Shown here one piece after another: positions 1 through 5,346 of a DNA stretch of 5,346 nt. Below the pieces are notes generated by a model. It did no database searches. It saw nothing but the letters and a program-made list of their open reading frames with translations, and was not told the DNA's origin. The stretch's first letter is position 1. Each line of letters opens with the position of its first letter. Location: the NCBI GenBank assembly GCA_023430425.1, contig JAEZAR010000117.1, positions 1 through 5,346 of the forward strand. The letters are read 5' to 3'. The stretch comes from Actinomycetes bacterium (GTDB lineage Bacteria; Actinomycetota; Actinomycetes; Actinomycetales; Cellulomonadaceae). Made by a program: the position numbers and the translations under genes.

Positions 1-136
1 CGCCCCAGTAGGAGGCCACCCGGTGGCGCAGGTCGGTGGCGCGCCCGACGTAGACGACGCGCCCCTTGGCGTCGCGGAAGCGATAGACGCCGGGTGCGGC
101 CGGCAGCCTGCCGACGGCGTCGGGGCGTGAGGTCAC
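1..136 (-). CDS. GIY-YIG nuclease-domain protein (UvrC/Cho-like), N-terminal fragment
   Basis: Only the first 45 codons are present; the gene runs off the left edge. The fragment reads [18 protein letters not shown], then [19 protein letters not shown], then HRVASYWG. This is the start of a GIY-YIG endonuclease domain: GVY (about residues 16-18) and YVG (about 30-32) are the two signature strands, followed by the conserved Arg-containing helix. The fold makes single-strand DNA incisions, as in the 3'-incising half of UvrC and in Cho. Housekeeping UvrC normally reads YVGKA and SYF here; this protein has YVGRA and SYW. That suggests a stand-alone actinobacterial UvrC/Cho-like paralogue rather than UvrC itself, but the fragment is too short to be sure. 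The GTG at 136-134 is chosen because it lies about ten residues before the domain, as usual in the family, and no better start is seen upstream. It is divergent from the tetR gene. Confidence 0.75.
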   Translation of the reverse strand, partial: MTSRPDAVGRLPAAPGVYRFRDAKGRVVYVGRATDLRHRVASYWG

Positions 137-143
137 GTCTGGC

Positions 144-149
144 AGTATC
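144..149 (-). promoter_or_regulatory. Possible -10 box for the GIY-YIG gene, leaderless start
   Basis: On the minus strand GATACT (149 to 144) matches TATAAT at four of six positions. It ends 7 nt before the GTG start, so transcription would begin at or next to the start codon, a common actinobacterial leaderless arrangement. No convincing -35 box is seen about 17 nt upstream, and no well-placed Shine-Dalgarno sequence precedes the GTG. Weak evidence, from position and sequence only. Confidence 0.35.
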
Positions 150-236
150 CCGCCCCGGGGGGACGTCGCGGCCCGCCCGACGGGGGCCGCCAGGCCGCGC
201 CCGCGAGGGGCGGGACGAGACGGCCGTCGGAGCGAC

Positions 237-254
237 TGAGTGAGTGCTCACTCA
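237..254. promoter_or_regulatory. TetR-type operator (18-bp perfect inverted repeat)
   Basis: TGAGTGAG (237-244) and CTCACTCA (247-254) are perfect reverse complements separated by TG. The length and the GAGTG/CACTC core are typical of TetR-family operators and resemble the enterobacterial RamR box (ATGAGTG-N6-CACTCAT). If transcription starts at 274, the site spans about -37 to -20, over the -35 region, so bound repressor would block RNA polymerase. The adjacent TetR gene is the obvious ligand. The site lies about 90 bp from the possible -10 of the divergent GIY-YIG gene, so control of that gene is less likely. The tetranucleotide repetition also creates a second dyad, GTGAGTG (240-246) with CACTCAC (249-255). 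Confidence 0.85.
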
Positions 255-261
255 CCTGTGC

Positions 262-267
262 TACAGT
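262..267 (+). promoter_or_regulatory. Likely -10 box of the tetR-ABC operon promoter
   Basis: TACAGT fits the actinobacterial TAnnnT -10 pattern and matches TATAAT at four of six positions. It is followed by 6 nt and then the GTG at 274, so the transcript would be leaderless, starting at the first base of the start codon. There is no Shine-Dalgarno sequence before this GTG, which agrees. The -35 region falls inside the inverted repeat; GTGAGT at 240-245 (16-nt spacer) is a poor match to TTGACA. Confidence 0.6.
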
Positions 268-273
268 CCCGCG

Positions 274-918
274 GTGACTCCCCGCAGGGCCGTGCGCGCG
301 GCACCCCTGCCGCCCGAGGACCGCCGCGACGCCATCGTGCTCGCCGCGATCCCGCTGCTGCGGGCCCGCGGCGCCGCCGTCACCACGCGTGAGCTCGCCG
401 ACGCGGCGGGCGTGGCGGAGGGGACGCTCTTCCGGGTCTTCCCCGACAAGGTCGCGCTCGTGCGGGCCGCCGTCGCGCGGGCCCTGGATCCCGCGCCGGT
501 CCTCGCCGAGCTGGCCGGGGTGGCCCCCACGCTCCCGCTGCGCCCAGCCCTGAGCGAGGTGGTGGCGATCCTGCAGACGCACGCGCGCGACGTCGCGCTG
601 CTGCTCGCCGTCACCCACGAGCTCGCCCACGCGCCGGGCGCGAGCGCGCCGGCGGGGCACCGCGGGCCGCCGCACCACCCCCACGCCCACGACCCCGTGG
701 AAAAGGTGGTGCGCGGCGTCGCCGACGTGCTGGAGCCTCGTTCCGCGCACCTGCGCCTCGACACCGTCGTCTGCGCCCGGATGCTCGTCGGGCTCGTCCT
801 GGCCGGCAACCGCCCGCTCACGTCGCAGTCCGCGCCCGCGCTCGACCCGCACGAGCTCACGGCGCTCTTCCTCGACGGCGCCCTGACCCGTCCCGACCCC
901 GTGGAGGACCCGTGCTGA
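274..918 (+). CDS. TetR/AcrR-family transcriptional repressor of the ABC exporter operon
   Basis: A 214-residue protein, the usual TetR length. The N-terminal DNA-binding domain holds the family helix-turn-helix: VTTRELADAAGVAEGTLFRV at about residues 36-55, then FPDKVALV leading into helix 4. The rest is the helical ligand-binding and dimerisation region, which varies between members and gives no clue to the ligand. An odd patch at residues 129-139 (GHRGPPHHPHAH) has five His, with H115 and H119 shortly before it; it is probably a flexible loop between ligand-domain helices. The GTG at 274 is chosen over the in-frame GTG at 244 because the latter lies inside the operator and upstream of the -10 box, and would add ten residues unlike the family. 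The stop overlaps the start of the next gene by 7 nt, so the repressor and exporter are co-transcribed. Autorepression is inferred from the operator position. Confidence 0.93.
   Translation: MTPRRAVRAAPLPPEDRRDAIVLAAIPLLRARGAAVTTRELADAAGVAEGTLFRVFPDKVALVRAAVARALDPAPVLAELAGVAPTLPLRPALSEVVAILQTHARDVALLLAVTHELAHAPGASAPAGHRGPPHHPHAHDPVEKVVRGVADVLEPRSAHLRLDTVVCARMLVGLVLAGNRPLTSQSAPALDPHELTALFLDGALTRPDPVEDPC
903..908 (+). promoter_or_regulatory. Shine-Dalgarno site of ABC subunit A
   Basis: GGAGGA lies 3 nt before the GTG at 912, inside the last codons of tetR. The spacing is short, but the motif is strong and supports this GTG. It also supports translation coupled to tetR, whose stop is at 916-918. 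Confidence 0.6.
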
Positions 919-2639
919 TCCGCCTGCTGCGACACCGCCTGCGGCCCTACGGCCGCCTGGTCGCGGTCGTCGTCGTCCTCCAGCTCGTCCAGGCGGTGGC
1001 GAACCTGTACCTGCCCAGCCTCAACGCGGACATCATCGACGACGGCGTCGCCCAGGGGGACACGGCCGTGATCCTCCGCCTGGGCGGGCTGATGCTGGCC
1101 ATCACGCTGGTCCAGGTCGTCGCGGCGATCGGTGCCGTCTACGCCGGCGCGCGGGTGGCGATGTCGATCGGGCGGGACCTGCGCGCCGGCGTCTTCGACC
1201 ACGTGCAGACGTTCTCCGCGCGCGAGGTCGGCCGGTTCGGGGCGCCGTCGCTCATCACCCGGACGACCAACGACGTCATGCAGGTGCAGACGGTCGTCTA
1301 CATGACGCTGACGCTGATGATCGCCGCGCCGGTGATGCTCGTCGGCGGCGTCATCATGGCGCTGCGGGAGAGCCTGGAGCTGTCCTGGCTCCTCGTCGTC
1401 ATCGTGCCTGTGCTCGGGGCGCTGCTCGGCTTCGCCGTGGTCCGGCTCCGTCCGCTGTTCGCCTCGATGCAGAAGCGGATCGACGCCATCAACCGGATCA
1501 TGCGCGAGCAGATCGGTGGCATCCGCGTCATCCGTGCGTTCGTCCGCGACGCCCACGAGCGCGAGCGGTTCGCCCTGGCGAACACCGACCTCATGGACGT
1601 CGGCGTCCGGGTCGGCCGCCTCATGGCGTTCATGTTCCCGACCGTGTTCCTGATCATGAACCTGTCCAGCTCGGCGGTGCTCTGGTTCGGCGGTCGGGAG
1701 GTCGAGGCGGGGCTCGGCATCGGGTCGCTCACGGCGTTCCTCAGCTACCTCATGCAGATCCTCATCTCGGTGATGATGGCCGTGATGATGTTCATGCTGG
1801 TCCCGCGCGCCGAGGTGTCCGCGGGCCGCATCGGCGAGGTGCTCGGCACGACGACGACGGTGGTGCCGCCGGCGGCACCCGTCACGGAGCTGTCCCGCCG
1901 CGGGTACCTCGAGCTGCGCGACGTCGGCTTCAGCTACCCGGGGGCGGCCGACCCCGTGCTCACCGGCGTCTCGTTCACCGCCGCACCCGGGGAGACCACG
2001 GCGATCATCGGCTCGACCGGCGCAGGCAAGACGACGCTGCTGGGCACGGTCCCGCGCCTGTACGACGCCACCGAGGGCACCGTGCTGGTCGACGGCGTCG
2101 ACGTCCGCGACCTGGGTCTCGACACCCTGTGGAGCACGATCGGCCTGGTCCCGCAGCGCCCGTACCTGTTCAGCGGCACTGTCGCGAGCAACGTCCGGTA
2201 CGGCAAGGAGGACGCGACCGACGACGAGGTGTGGCACGCGCTCGAGGTCGCGCAGGCCGCGGGCTTCGTCCGCGAGATGGGCGGGCTCGACGCCGAGATC
2301 GCGCAGGGCGGCACGAACGTCTCGGGCGGACAGCGGCAGCGGCTCGCGATCGCGCGCGCCCTGGTGCGCCGACCGGAGATCTACCTCTTCGACGACTCGT
2401 TCTCCGCGCTCGACTTCGCCACCGACGCGGCGCTGCGGGCCGCGCTGGTGCCCGAGACGCGGCAGGCGACGGTCGTCGTCGTCGCACAGCGCGTGAGCAC
2501 CATCCGCCACGCGGACCGCATCGTCGTCCTCGACGAGGGCACGGTCGTCGGCGTCGGCACGCACGGGGAGCTCATGGCCGACAACGAGACCTACCGCGAG
2601 ATCGTCCTGTCCCAGGTCACCGAGGAGGAGGCGGCATGA
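912..2639 (+). CDS. Heterodimeric ABC exporter, subunit A (degenerate-site half-transporter)
   Basis: A 575-residue half-transporter: six membrane helices (roughly 15-35, 55-78, 128-150, 156-178, 237-258, 272-297) followed by an ATPase domain from about 333. ATPase motifs are Walker A GSTGAGKTT (367-375), Q-loop Gln415, signature NVSGGQ (469-474), Walker B IYLFD (490-494) and D-loop SALD (498-501). The catalytic Glu after Walker B is Asp495, and the switch His is Gln526 (VVAQRVSTI). Its own Walker A/B therefore build the non-hydrolytic site, while its intact signature completes the partner's active site. This matches the degenerate subunit of exporters such as TM287/288, TmrAB, BmrCD and LmrCD, which export drugs or lipophilic compounds from the inner leaflet or cytoplasm. 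The start overlaps the tetR stop and the end overlaps subunit B as ATGA. The substrate is unknown. The fold assignment is certain; pairing with B is inferred from motifs and gene order. Confidence 0.96.
   Translation: MLIRLLRHRLRPYGRLVAVVVVLQLVQAVANLYLPSLNADIIDDGVAQGDTAVILRLGGLMLAITLVQVVAAIGAVYAGARVAMSIGRDLRAGVFDHVQTFSAREVGRFGAPSLITRTTNDVMQVQTVVYMTLTLMIAAPVMLVGGVIMALRESLELSWLLVVIVPVLGALLGFAVVRLRPLFASMQKRIDAINRIMREQIGGIRVIRAFVRDAHERERFALANTDLMDVGVRVGRLMAFMFPTVFLIMNLSSSAVLWFGGREVEAGLGIGSLTAFLSYLMQILISVMMAVMMFMLVPRAEVSAGRIGEVLGTTTTVVPPAAPVTELSRRGYLELRDVGFSYPGAADPVLTGVSFTAAPGETTAIIGSTGAGKTTLLGTVPRLYDATEGTVLVDGVDVRDLGLDTLWSTIGLVPQRPYLFSGTVASNVRYGKEDATDDEVWHALEVAQAAGFVREMGGLDAEIAQGGTNVSGGQRQRLAIARALVRRPEIYLFDDSFSALDFATDAALRAALVPETRQATVVVVAQRVSTIRHADRIVVLDEGTVVGVGTHGELMADNETYREIVLSQVTEEEAA
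2624..2629 (+). promoter_or_regulatory. Shine-Dalgarno site of ABC subunit B
   Basis: GGAGGA, within the purine run 2622-2631, lies 6 nt before the ATG at 2636. The same bases encode the Glu run at the C-terminus of subunit A (EEEAA). Good spacing and the ATGA overlap fix this start, although the reading frame stays open far upstream. Confidence 0.8.
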
Positions 2640-4636
2640 GCGCCCCGACGACGACCCGCGCCGGCCACGGCGCCGGCCCGGCGCGCCGCCACCCGGGCGG
2701 TGGCGGCGGGCCGATGGGCCACGGCATGGCCATGCCGACGGCGAAGGCGCTGGACTTCCGCGCCTCGCTGCGGCGCACGATGGGCGAGCTGCGTCCCGAG
2801 CGCGGTCCGCTGCTCGCGGTGCTGCTGTTCACGCTGGTCAGCGTGGCCGGCGTCGTCGTCGGCCCCAAGGTCCTCGGCTGGGCGACGGACGTCGTCTTCC
2901 GCGGCGTCGTCGGGCAGATGCTGGGGGACCGGCTGCCGCCGGGGGTGACCACGGAGCAGGCGGTCGAGGGGTTGCGCGCGGAGGGGCAGACCGAGCTGGC
3001 GGACATGCTCGCCGCGATGGACGGCGTCGTCCCTGGGGTCGGCATCGACTTCGGCGAGCTCGGTCGCGTGCTCCTCATCGCCCTCGCGCTCTACCTGGCC
3101 TCGTGGCTGTTCGGCTACCTGCAGGGCCTGGTGACCACCGGCGTCGTGCAGCGGACGGTGTTCCGGCTGCGCGAGCGGGTGGAGGCGAAGCTCGGCCGCG
3201 TGCCGCTGTCCTACGTGGACTCCCAGCCCCGCGGTGAGCTGCTGTCGCGGGTGACCAACGACATCGACAACATCGCCCAGACGATGCAGCAGACCCTGAG
3301 CCAGCTCGTCAACTCGCTGCTGATGATCGTCGGCGTGCTGGCGATGATGTTCTGGATCTCGCCGCTGCTCGCCGTGATCTGCCTCGTGGTGCTGCCCGTG
3401 TCGGGCGTCGTCACGGCGATGATCGCGAAGCGCAGCCAGCCGCAGTTCGTGGCGCAGTGGCAGCGCACGGGCACGCTCAACGCGCACGTCGAGGAAATGT
3501 ACACCGGCCATGCCCTGGTGAAGGTCTTCGGGCGGCAGCGCGCGGCGTCGGCGCGGTTCCACGAGGAGAACGAGGCGCTCTACGAGGCGACGTTCAGGGC
3601 GCACTTCATCTCCGGCCTCATCCACCCGGCGATGATGTTCGTGGGGAACCTCAACTACGTGGTCATCGCGGTGGTCGGTGCGCTGCGGGTGGCGTCGGGC
3701 GCGATCAGCCTCGGCGACGTGCAGGCGTTCATCCAGTACTCGCGGCAGTTCACGCAGCCGATCATGCAGGTCGCCTCGATGATGAACCTGCTGCAGTCCG
3801 GCGTCGCCTCGGCCGAGCGGGTCTTCGAGCTGCTGGACGCGCCCGAGCAGACGCCGGAGCCGGCCGCCGGCCCGCGCCCGGACCCGGTGCGGGGCCGCGT
3901 CGCCTTCGAGCGCGTCGCGTTCCGCTACGAGGCGGACACGCCCCTCATCGAGGACCTGTCCTTCGTCGCCGAGCCGGGGCGGACGGTCGCGATCGTCGGG
4001 CCCACGGGCGCCGGCAAGACCACGCTCGTCAACCTGCTCATGCGGTTCTACGAGCTCGAGGGCGGCCGGATCACCCTCGACGGCGTGGACGTTGCGCAGA
4101 TGGACCGCGAGGAGCTGCGGCGCAACATCGGGATGGTGCTGCAGGACACCTGGCTGTTCGGCGGGACCATCCGCGACAACATCGCCTACGGCCGCGCGGG
4201 CGCCACGGAGGAGGAGATCCTCGAGGCCGCACGCGTGACGCACGTCGACAGGTTCGTGCGGACGCTGCCCGACGGGTACGACACAGTCATCGACGAGGAG
4301 GCGAGCAACGTCAGCGCCGGCGAGAAGCAGCTGCTGACCATCGCCCGCGCGTTCCTCGCCGACCCGCCGATCCTCGTGCTCGACGAGGCGACGAGCTCGG
4401 TGGACACCCGCACCGAGGTGCTCGTCCAGCACGCCATGGCGGAGCTGCGCAAGGGGCGGACCTCGTTCGTCATCGCCCACCGGCTGTCGACCATCCGTGA
4501 CGCGGACACCATCCTCGTCATGGAGGCCGGGGCGATCGTCGAGCAGGGCTCGCACGACGAGCTCATCGAGGCCGGAGGGGCCTACGCGCGGCTGTACGCG
4601 AGCCAGTTCGCAGCGGCGGTGGCCCCGGTCGACTGA
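2636..4636 (+). CDS. Heterodimeric ABC exporter, subunit B (catalytic-site half-transporter)
   Basis: A 666-residue half-transporter. It begins with a Gly/Pro/His/Met-rich cytoplasmic tail (residues 1-37), then six membrane helices (about 57-83, 142-168, 220-242, 243-263, 330-352, 358-385) and an ATPase domain from about 420. Helices 1 and 2 are separated by a polar stretch of about 55 residues (88-141), presumably extracellular. ATPase motifs are Walker A GPTGAGKTT (455-463), Q-loop Gln503, Walker B ILVLD (579-583) with catalytic Glu584, D-loop SSVD (587-590) and switch His615. The signature is degenerate: NVSAGEK (558-564) instead of LSGGQ. B therefore supplies the working Walker A/B and His of the hydrolytic site, and its poor signature faces the inactive site of A. 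Such B subunits are usually longer than their partner, as here (666 versus 575). The frame is open upstream, but the ATG at 2636, with its strong ribosome site and 4-nt overlap with A, is the start. Confidence 0.96.
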   Translation: MSAPTTTRAGHGAGPARRHPGGGGGPMGHGMAMPTAKALDFRASLRRTMGELRPERGPLLAVLLFTLVSVAGVVVGPKVLGWATDVVFRGVVGQMLGDRLPPGVTTEQAVEGLRAEGQTELADMLAAMDGVVPGVGIDFGELGRVLLIALALYLASWLFGYLQGLVTTGVVQRTVFRLRERVEAKLGRVPLSYVDSQPRGELLSRVTNDIDNIAQTMQQTLSQLVNSLLMIVGVLAMMFWISPLLAVICLVVLPVSGVVTAMIAKRSQPQFVAQWQRTGTLNAHVEEMYTGHALVKVFGRQRAASARFHEENEALYEATFRAHFISGLIHPAMMFVGNLNYVVIAVVGALRVASGAISLGDVQAFIQYSRQFTQPIMQVASMMNLLQSGVASAERVFELLDAPEQTPEPAAGPRPDPVRGRVAFERVAFRYEADTPLIEDLSFVAEPGRTVAIVGPTGAGKTTLVNLLMRFYELEGGRITLDGVDVAQMDREELRRNIGMVLQDTWLFGGTIRDNIAYGRAGATEEEILEAARVTHVDRFVRTLPDGYDTVIDEEASNVSAGEKQLLTIARAFLADPPILVLDEATSSVDTRTEVLVQHAMAELRKGRTSFVIAHRLSTIRDADTILVMEAGAIVEQGSHDELIEAGGAYARLYASQFAAAVAPVD

Positions 4637-4678
4637 CGCACCGGGCGACGACCTGCCCGTCCCCGGGCCCGGCCGCGG

Positions 4679-4684
4679 GAGAAT
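4679..4684 (+). promoter_or_regulatory. Possible -10 box or ribosome site for the RNA methyltransferase gene
   Basis: GAGAAT matches TATAAT at four of six positions and ends 7 nt before the GTG at 4692, which would fit a leaderless start. The same stretch (GGGAGA, 4677-4682) could instead act as a weak Shine-Dalgarno sequence about 9 nt from the GTG. No -35 box is recognised. The rest of the 55-bp gap after subunit B is GC-rich with short dyads only. Confidence 0.3.
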
Positions 4685-4691
4685 CGTCGCC

Positions 4692-5346
4692 GTGCCGATC
4701 ATCCGCCTCGCGGCCCCCGACGACGACCGCATCGCCGACTACACGCGCCTCACCGACGTCGCGCTGCGCCGCCGGCTGGAGCCGGAGCGCGGCCTGTACA
4801 TGGCCGAGTCGACGAAGGTCATCCGCCGGGCGCTGGCCGCGGGGCACCGGCCGCGGTCCTTCCTCATGACGGAGCGCTGGCTGCCCGAGCTCGAGCCGGT
4901 CGTCGCCGATGTCGAGGCACGGTTCGGACCGGTGCCGGTGTACGTCGGGCCCACGGACGTCGTCGAGTCGATCACCGGGTTCCACCTGCACCGCGGCGCG
5001 CTCGCCGCGATGCACCGCCCCGAGCCGCGGCCGGTGGCCGAGGTCCTCGCGGGCGCCCGCTCCGGGCAGGGTGCGCGCCGCGTGGCGGTGCTCGAGGGGA
5101 TCGTCGACCACACCAACGTGGGCGCGGTGTTCCGCAGCGCTGCGGCGCTCGGCGTGGACGCGGTGCTCGTGTCGCCCGACTGCGCCGACCCGCTCTACCG
5201 GCGCTCGGTGCGCGTGTCCATGGGCACGGTCTTCCAGGTCCCGTGGACGCGCCTGGAGCCGTGGCCGGCCGGCCTGGCCGGGCTCCGCGAGGCCGGCTTC
5301 ACCGTGGCCGCCCTGGCGCTCGCCGACGACGCCGTCACCCTGGACG
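4692..5346 (+). CDS. TrmH/SpoU-family RNA 2'-O-methyltransferase, C-terminus missing
   Basis: The first 218 residues are present; the frame is open to the right edge, and family members of this type are about 270 residues. Residues 1-110 form a substrate-binding-like N-terminal domain (ERGLYMAESTKVIRRAL at 32-48). The SPOUT catalytic domain starts at about 130. Motif 1 is VLEGIVDHTNVGAVFRSAAA (133-152) with conserved Asn142 and Arg148. Motif 2 is SPDCADPLYRRSVRVSMG (161-178). Motif 3, which completes the S-adenosylmethionine knot, lies beyond the window. Such enzymes methylate the ribose of tRNA or rRNA nucleotides in the cytoplasm; the target cannot be told here. The GTG at 4692 is chosen for its position just before the first conserved residues and the nearby purine-rich or -10-like element. 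It lies 55 bp after the exporter operon, so read-through is possible, but there is no functional link to export. Confidence 0.93.
   Translation, partial: MPIIRLAAPDDDRIADYTRLTDVALRRRLEPERGLYMAESTKVIRRALAAGHRPRSFLMTERWLPELEPVVADVEARFGPVPVYVGPTDVVESITGFHLHRGALAAMHRPEPRPVAEVLAGARSGQGARRVAVLEGIVDHTNVGAVFRSAAALGVDAVLVSPDCADPLYRRSVRVSMGTVFQVPWTRLEPWPAGLAGLREAGFTVAALALADDAVTLD

Noticed and set aside
177..230. CCGACGG (177-183) and CCGTCGG (224-230) inverted arms in the divergent promoter region
   Set aside because: Seven-base GC-rich arms 40 bp apart, not extendable in either direction and not aligned with a promoter; likely chance.
244..273. Earlier GTG start for tetR at 244
   Set aside because: It lies inside the operator and upstream of the -10 box, lacks a ribosome site, and adds ten residues atypical of the family.
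261..2564. Very long open frame on the minus strand (767 codons) opposite tetR and subunit A
   Set aside because: Its translation is Arg/Asp/His-rich low-complexity sequence with no recognisable domain, and the opposite strand encodes clear TetR and ABC motifs. Long antisense frames are expected at this GC content.
2129..2635. Upstream in-frame extension of subunit B (169 residues)
   Set aside because: It overlaps the ATPase domain of subunit A out of frame and reads as Arg/Gly-rich sequence. The ATG at 2636 has a strong ribosome site and ATGA coupling.
4642..4672. Short dyads after subunit B (CGGGC 4642-4646 with GCCCG 4655-4659; palindrome CCGGGCCCGG 4663-4672) as a terminator
   Set aside because: Stems are only 5 bp, there is no T-run, and such GC dyads are common by chance here. 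Termination between the operon and the methyltransferase gene remains undecided.
2591..4732. Long open frame on the minus strand (713 codons) opposite subunit B
   Set aside because: Same signature of a GC-driven shadow: biased composition, no domain, fully antisense to a well-supported ABC gene.
4563..5116. Minus-strand open frames (182 and 125 codons) opposite the methyltransferase gene
   Set aside because: They lie antisense to a clear SpoU-family coding sequence and have no recognisable domain.
1..5346. CRISPR array, tRNA or rRNA gene, insertion sequence, prophage or attachment site
   Set aside because: None seen: no spaced direct repeats, no transposase-like protein, no tRNA-like cloverleaf, and no compositional break. 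The genes are compact and ordinary.

Overview
The window looks like ordinary chromosome from a high-GC actinobacterium. Base composition is very GC-rich, third codon positions are almost all G or C, and GTG starts are common. The proteins resemble Micrococcales-type (Cellulomonas-like) homologues. That placement is inferred from style and protein resemblance, not from a marker gene.

Layout: (1) On the minus strand, at the left edge, is the N-terminal end of a GIY-YIG nuclease-domain protein (UvrC/Cho-like), starting at 136 and running off the window. (2) Positions 137-273 are a divergent promoter region. It holds a perfect 18-bp inverted repeat (237-254) just upstream of a TetR-family regulator. 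(3) A plus-strand, translationally coupled operon follows: a TetR-family repressor (274-918), ABC exporter half-transporter A (912-2639) and ABC exporter half-transporter B (2636-4636). Stop and start codons overlap at both junctions. (4) A 55-bp gap (4637-4691) follows. (5) The last gene is a TrmH/SpoU-family RNA methyltransferase that starts at 4692 and is cut by the right edge. It has no stop codon in the window, so a search for closed reading frames would miss it.

How it fits together: A and B form a heterodimeric multidrug-type exporter with one consensus and one degenerate ATP site. A supplies an intact signature motif (VSGGQ) but has Asp for the catalytic Glu and Gln for the switch His. 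B has the intact catalytic Glu and switch His but a degenerate signature (VSAGEK). The regulator most likely binds the inverted repeat, which covers the -35 region of its own promoter, and so represses the whole operon until a ligand, perhaps an exported compound, releases it. The substrate cannot be read from the sequence.

I found no undescribed system. The points most worth a second look are the two staggered dyads in the operator, the leaderless-looking starts of all three unlinked genes, and the exact complementarity of the degenerate residues in the two ATPase domains.
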